The position numbers and the translations under genes were made by a program. This document shows, one piece after another, positions 59,463-64,000 of a stretch of DNA of 64,000 nucleotides. How positions within the stretch are numbered: position 1 is the stretch's first letter; each line of letters begins with the position of its first letter. The stretch is from Sialis fuliginosa. Its lineage: Eukaryota; Arthropoda; Insecta; Megaloptera; Sialidae. Location: assembly GCA_961205875.1 (NCBI GenBank), contig OY540811.1, forward strand, positions 19,399,248 to 19,463,247. Reading direction: 5' to 3'. Below the pieces are notes generated by a model that saw only the letters and a list, made by a program, of their open reading frames with translations, was not told where the DNA came from and searched no databases.

Positions 59463-62400
59463 TTAAAAATCACTGGACCGATTTGATTGAAACATTCATT
59501 GGAATATTTCTTTAGATTTAGAAAATATTATAGGCTATGTATTACCATGTTATTTTATCAGTGAGCTGAGACCTGAATTAACCATAATAAAATATACTTA
59601 CGTAAGTATATTTATCAAAATCGTGTATGGAACATAATATGTAATATACTATTAGTTTAATTCGCTACAGACGTACTTTTTGAACGTATTGCTTATTCCT
59701 GATAGATAATATAATTGACATTCACGTGGATAATCAGTAATTAAAAATGTTCCGCAAACCGGAGAAAAATTTCCTTCAATTCACATATACATATGCTGAC
59801 AAAAATATCAAATATGTATGGTTAGGTTAGGTTAGGTGACATTCCAATATCCAGCTAGTATTTCTTGATCATGATGTTTCTGATATTTCTTCAATAAACT
59901 GGTTATTGGACGTCATTGCTTATCACCTCAAAGGATTATTAGAAGTACCTACTTACAGATTTAATAACGTTTGAAATTCTTGGCATGTTTGATAAAGTTG
60001 AATTTATTGATCTCAATTTGTAAATTTCTTTACAGCAACACGAAAAACTTAAACGATGGATGGGTAAAATTAACGTCTGATGTTTTGTGACAGTACTCCG
60101 GAACACGTTATGAATTTTTTTTAAATCCTCAATTCAAGGAAATTGTTTTTACATGTTTTTTCTTTGTATTTTTAATTTTTGTTCTCTTTTATAAAATTTT
60201 GTTTGAAAAAAATTAAAATGCAAAAAAACAGTAAAAAGATTCTTATCATGTACTTTAATCGATTTTGACCTTCTTTTCAAAAATTAAAATAATCTCGATA
60301 AATTCACTGGGTTCGTATTGAATCGTAACATAGAATTTTTCAAAATAAATGAGTTTGGTACTCTATGTTGTATATTAATGTATATAATTCATTTTTACAG
60401 TTTAAGTTATCAGTGTTTTTAAAACCATCAAAAATTCCAAAATTCATACTTTCTAAATATTGAAATAAAAATTAAGATATTTTTTATTTAAGTAAAAATT
60501 GTAATATTAAATTAATAACGAAGATTGTGTTTTATTCAGTTGTGCCGCAGATATATAAAAATTCAATTAAAATATTTAAATAGACCATATTTGTATTTAC
60601 TGTTTAATAAAATGTATTTAAATAAAAAAGAAGAAGTTACTCGTATGTATATGCGTATATAAAGATTTGCCCTTCAGAAGTTCTATCGATATTGTGCGAA
60701 ATAGGGGAGATGAAAGAATGAAATTTTAAACAGACCAATGTAGACAGTGTTTGGAACAGACTTATTCATAAAAATACAATAAAAGTTCGGCTGTAAGAAT
60801 TCTACATGCCGAAAGGTGGGTTTTGGCCTAAAGGGGGGTGGTGGAAATGAATTGGACAGGTCTGGATTGCAATACATTTTTGTTTTAGGTATAGTTGTTT
60901 TAAAGTATAGGTTTGCTTTTTTATTGTTTGTAGATTGCATAAAACAATAATAATTTATACAGCATTTTAATCGTCGGTTTTCAAAGCATGTTTAATGTTA
61001 ATCACGGTCTGCTAACGGTAAATATACTTAGAATTAACCTTAGTGATGGTTGATACTTAACTAATTGTTGTTATTTTTACATTATGCAACGCACTATTAT
61101 AATGGATCTTTTACACATAATATGTATATAAATAAATTCCCCATTATCTGAAAATTAGTGTAAGGGATCCGCAACAGAAGAAGTTTGGAAACCATTGTTC
61201 TAGAACATATTTGTTTCTCAAGATCTCCTTTACAAGTTAAATGTAAAAATTAGTTTAGCATCTTAACGGAAAAATTGTTACCTTCTTGGTTCATAAAAAA
61301 ATAATGAGGAAATTGTGATCATAATTAAGAAAATTAATAAAACTAATAAAAATATTAACAACTTGTTCAATAATTTGTTTACTAAATGTTTGTTAAATGA
61401 AGTTAATCATTTCGTCTTCAGATTACCTCATTTATCTTAGATTGTTAATTGATATTTCAATTACCCCCAAAAGAGTTAATCTGTTAAGTTTTAATTATTA
61501 TTAATGTTAAAAAAAAAACACTAAATATAACGTCAATACGGGCCTGTGTACAAAATTGCAATGGGTTTGTTCGGTCGCGGTTAAATTTTGCAAGCCTTCA
61601 ATGCACTGGTTTGTACGGATCTAGTAGTCTGGTGGGTCCTGAAGTTTTGTTAAGGTATTAACACCGGATTACTATCCTACGTTTGTCAAAATGTTTCCCA
61701 GGCTTAGTTATGGTTAAATGTAAATTATGCCATAATGCTGATCTAGATTTATTTTTGTTTTCCTTTTAATATATTTAGGATATTTATTTATTTTAATAAA
61801 ATACCGTATAAATACATTCATATTTATAACTATTGACAATCATTTGCTAATATTAGAAATTAATATATTAAAAATAGTTATTTTTATTATCACTATAGTT
61901 GAACTTGGGTATTGCCTCATCTGTGTGAACGTCTTTGTGGTTATAGCGTTTACATTGAGGCAATTAAAAATTAAGAAATGATAATGTATTTATTTTTATT
62001 GTTTTTTTAAATTTATTTTTACATTAATTTATATTTATATAATTGTGAATGAAGAAACTCAGGTGTAAATTCAACCATAGTGAATTACTGTCTTAAACAC
62101 TAAACGCATTTGCACTACATTTATAAATGTAGTACAACAATGTTGCTGATGATGAAGTTATTACTAGTTATTAGACAAATATAAAACGAGAGAAATGTGA
62201 TATTGTTCGTGAATACAATTTATCAAATTCAGCAATACACAATAATACCTATACGCTTCGTTTTACATCAAGATTATAGCGATTTTTCAATTAAGTTATC
62301 ACCGAAATCTACTTTAAATATTCTTATTATGCTCTTTTTAGTTTTTATGTAGTTTATAGATCACATGTTCTTGACATTTTCATTATATTTTCGCCATGAT

Positions 62401-63092
62401 GTCTGTGTGTCTGTCTATAGATGTTGCAACGTCTACAGATAAACAACGCTGTAATTCAAAAACGAAAAATCATATACATAGAAAGACGAAAATTTATATT
62501 TTGGATTAATATTAATATAGTTGAAAACGATCTTACATCCGAGAAAGGATGCTTTTTGCAAATTTATTTTCCATTTTAACTATATATGGATTAATTACAT
62601 TTGATGATTAACTAATTGATGATTTTATAATATTTTCTGATGATTTCTAGTTTATATTATATTCAGTGCTTATTGTTATTTTCAAAAATATATATAGTTT
62701 ATTAAACTTGGTCAATGACAAGAAAGTGCAGTTAACAAGTATAAAATACCACAGTGAAAGGTGGATAGGTTTATTATTAAAATGAATCACAATTATCAAA
62801 TGCATGTTATTTAAGTTTTAAATGGAGCACTTACTTAATTGATTTTTTAATGATTGTACATATAATTTAAATACTCATTTTTATATAATTTTACCCTTCG
62901 AGCGATTTAATACTTTAATTATAGCTTGTTCTAGACTTTATGAATCATGTCAATAAATTTTCGTTCGTAGTTAATAATTAATTTATTGCCAATATATAAA
63001 CACTAGTGTTTTACCGTAGGTATGGTTTGTTCAAGAAACTAAACGATTAATTCCAACAAAATTAATTTCTGTAGCCAGATTTATATTTATGT
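59463..63092. other. AT-rich non-coding DNA
   Basis: I find no gene. A brief GGTTAGGTTAGGTTAGGT run at about 59820-59837 is too short to be telomeric. A GC-richer patch at 61530-61700 has no coding frame that I can support. The 85-codon - strand frame at 60683-60940 has no recognisable content. Confidence 0.45.
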
Positions 63093-63670
63093 CCGGTATT
63101 ATAAACGAGTTAACAAAATTTGCAAGTTTGCAAGCAAGGTTAGTAAATACACAGGTTGCCTCAGTAACTTTTGACCAATCAGCTTGGGCACCCCAGATGA
63201 CGTATTTTCCCCTTCTCAAGGCTATATTTGTTATAATTGAGCACATCATTTCCCCTCCACATTTGGGCACCTCAGATGACGTATTTTCCCCATCTCAAGG
63301 TTATATTTGTTATGATTGGGCACATCATTCCCCCTCTCCACATTTGGGCACCTCAGATGACGTATTTCTTTCTCTCGCATCGAGCTACTGAGGCTACCTT
63401 GTACTTCTCATACCTTGGTTTGCAAACACTTTCAAATGAGGTTTCAAACTTATCTGACAGTTTCCTTAAAGTTTCATGAAGTGTTTGACAAGTTTCGCGC
63501 ACACGTGGTAAATAAACACCAACGGTATTAAAATGATTTTGTACGGTCAGAGTCGCCGACTGTGTTATAATAAGTTGAAGTATTATTGCTCTAAATTCCA
63601 TAACTAATGAATACCCCATTTGAAAGTGCTTGCAAGTTCGCAAATTCGTTAGCTCCTTTATAATACCGGG
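63093..63670. mobile_element. Inverted-repeat element with an internal ~80-bp tandem repeat
   Basis: The left end CCGGTATTATAAACGAGTTA and the inverted right end CCGGTATTATAAAGGAGCTA match. Similarity continues through AATTTGC and TTGCAAGCA for about 45 bp. A related right end lies at 49252-49310, supporting a dispersed family. The short frames on both strands follow the tandem repeat and are not genes. Confidence 0.7.
63184..63370. repeat. Tandem repeat, ~80-bp unit, about 2.3 copies
   Basis: Unit starts at about 63184, 63263 and 63344 each read TTGGGCACC[C/T]CAGATGACGT and then ATTTTCCCC. The first two continue with CTCAAGG, TATATTTGTTAT and GCACATCATT. Spacing is 79 and 81 bp. It lies inside the element at 63093-63670. 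Confidence 0.85.
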
Positions 63671-64000
63671 TATTAATCTATTTCAAAGATAAATAGTTTT
63701 GAAAAAGTATTCGTAAAATTATTTATATGAAAAGTGAAACAATAATAAAGTATATAACTATATGTATATATATCTAGGTACTCTGGTAACAAAAAAGTAA
63801 AAATTTTCAATACATTCATATTATTACATGTCTTAAAAAGTATAGTTTTTATTATAGATCATTAAAAATTAAGGTACAAAAATATTTTTTTTCGAGTGGG
63901 ATCAAATAGTACCTGCTTGTACGTAGGTACACACGCCATATTATATAATGGTATATGGTATGTATTTATTTTATTTTTAATGAATGAAGAATCGAAGATA
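63671..64000. other. AT-rich DNA to the window end
   Basis: No gene or bounded element is seen in the last 330 bases. Confidence 0.5.

Noticed and set aside
59820..59837. GGTTAGGTTAGG run like the insect telomere repeat
   Set aside because: Only about three units long. Such short runs are common in insect euchromatin.
63031..63643. Overlapping frames of 79-100 codons at the window end
   Set aside because: They follow the ~80-bp tandem repeat (the repeated APQMTYFP or GTSDDVF motif) inside a mobile element.
1..64000. CRISPR array, rRNA, operon or prokaryotic-type system
   Set aside because: No regularly spaced direct repeats with unique spacers, no rRNA blocks and no gene arrays of bacterial type were seen. 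Introns and element types are those of an animal genome.

Overview
The window is AT-rich insect nuclear DNA. This rests on an insect-type Myc terminal exon, long AT-rich introns with GT-AG splice sites, very many short DNA transposons and MITEs, a Jockey-clade LINE, and short interspersed repeats ending in a run of (ACAG)n followed by TTTCGCATTTATAATATTAGTA. The order cannot be fixed from the sequence. The interspersed repeats resemble those of Lepidoptera. The hAT-type MITEs built from degenerate GAACCC or AACCGG units, and the poly-G and poly-C bearing repeats, are also common in Hemiptera such as aphids.

Region 1 (1-26 kb) is the Myc locus on the + strand. Only the last coding exon is recognisable (20749-21425). 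It carries the EEIDVVSV box and the basic helix-loop-helix leucine zipper. About 20 kb upstream hold no coding exon I can support, so they are probably intron, and the N-terminal Myc exon (MBI/MBII) is either outside the window or not recognisable. This stretch contains regularly spaced islands of GC-rich, CpG-rich DNA of 150-400 bp (near 1.5, 4.5, 5.7, 9.2, 13.6, 14.3, 18.1 and 20.3 kb) in an otherwise very AT-rich background. They are candidate promoters or enhancers. A long AT-rich 3' UTR or flank follows the stop codon.

Region 2 (about 28.9-48 kb, - strand) is a tandem cluster of small, secreted, six-cysteine, Kazal-like protein genes that have no ATG-to-stop open reading frame and are visible only by joining exons. 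The standard gene has three exons. Exon 1 encodes MKILY plus a hydrophobic stretch. Exon 2 encodes the rest of the signal peptide and five cysteines, and is phase 1-1. Exon 3 encodes the sixth cysteine and a variable tail. I label the copies KZ-A to KZ-F plus a promoter remnant, KZ-X. KZ-B, KZ-C and KZ-E are complete. KZ-A lacks its own first exon. KZ-D is a pseudogene. KZ-F has a decayed splice acceptor, a nonsense codon in its tail and a MITE inserted at that stop codon. Complete copies share a TATA-like box about 85-95 nt upstream of the ATG.

The cluster is heavily invaded by mobile elements, several with visible target-site duplications. They include a 5'-truncated Jockey-type LINE with an intact endonuclease/reverse transcriptase ORF, hAT-type elements with 8-bp duplications, a deleted piggyBac-type element flanked by TTAA, a pogo/Tigger fragment, a MULE-like long-TIR MITE with an 11-bp duplication, and several hairpin MITEs, some nested within each other.

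Region 3 (48-64 kb) is gene-poor and made largely of AT-rich DNA with hAT-type and foldback MITEs. One weak candidate exon with a hydrophobic segment lies at 56843-57039 on the - strand. The Myc exon and the Kazal-like cluster show no sign of functional linkage and are probably just chromosomal neighbours.
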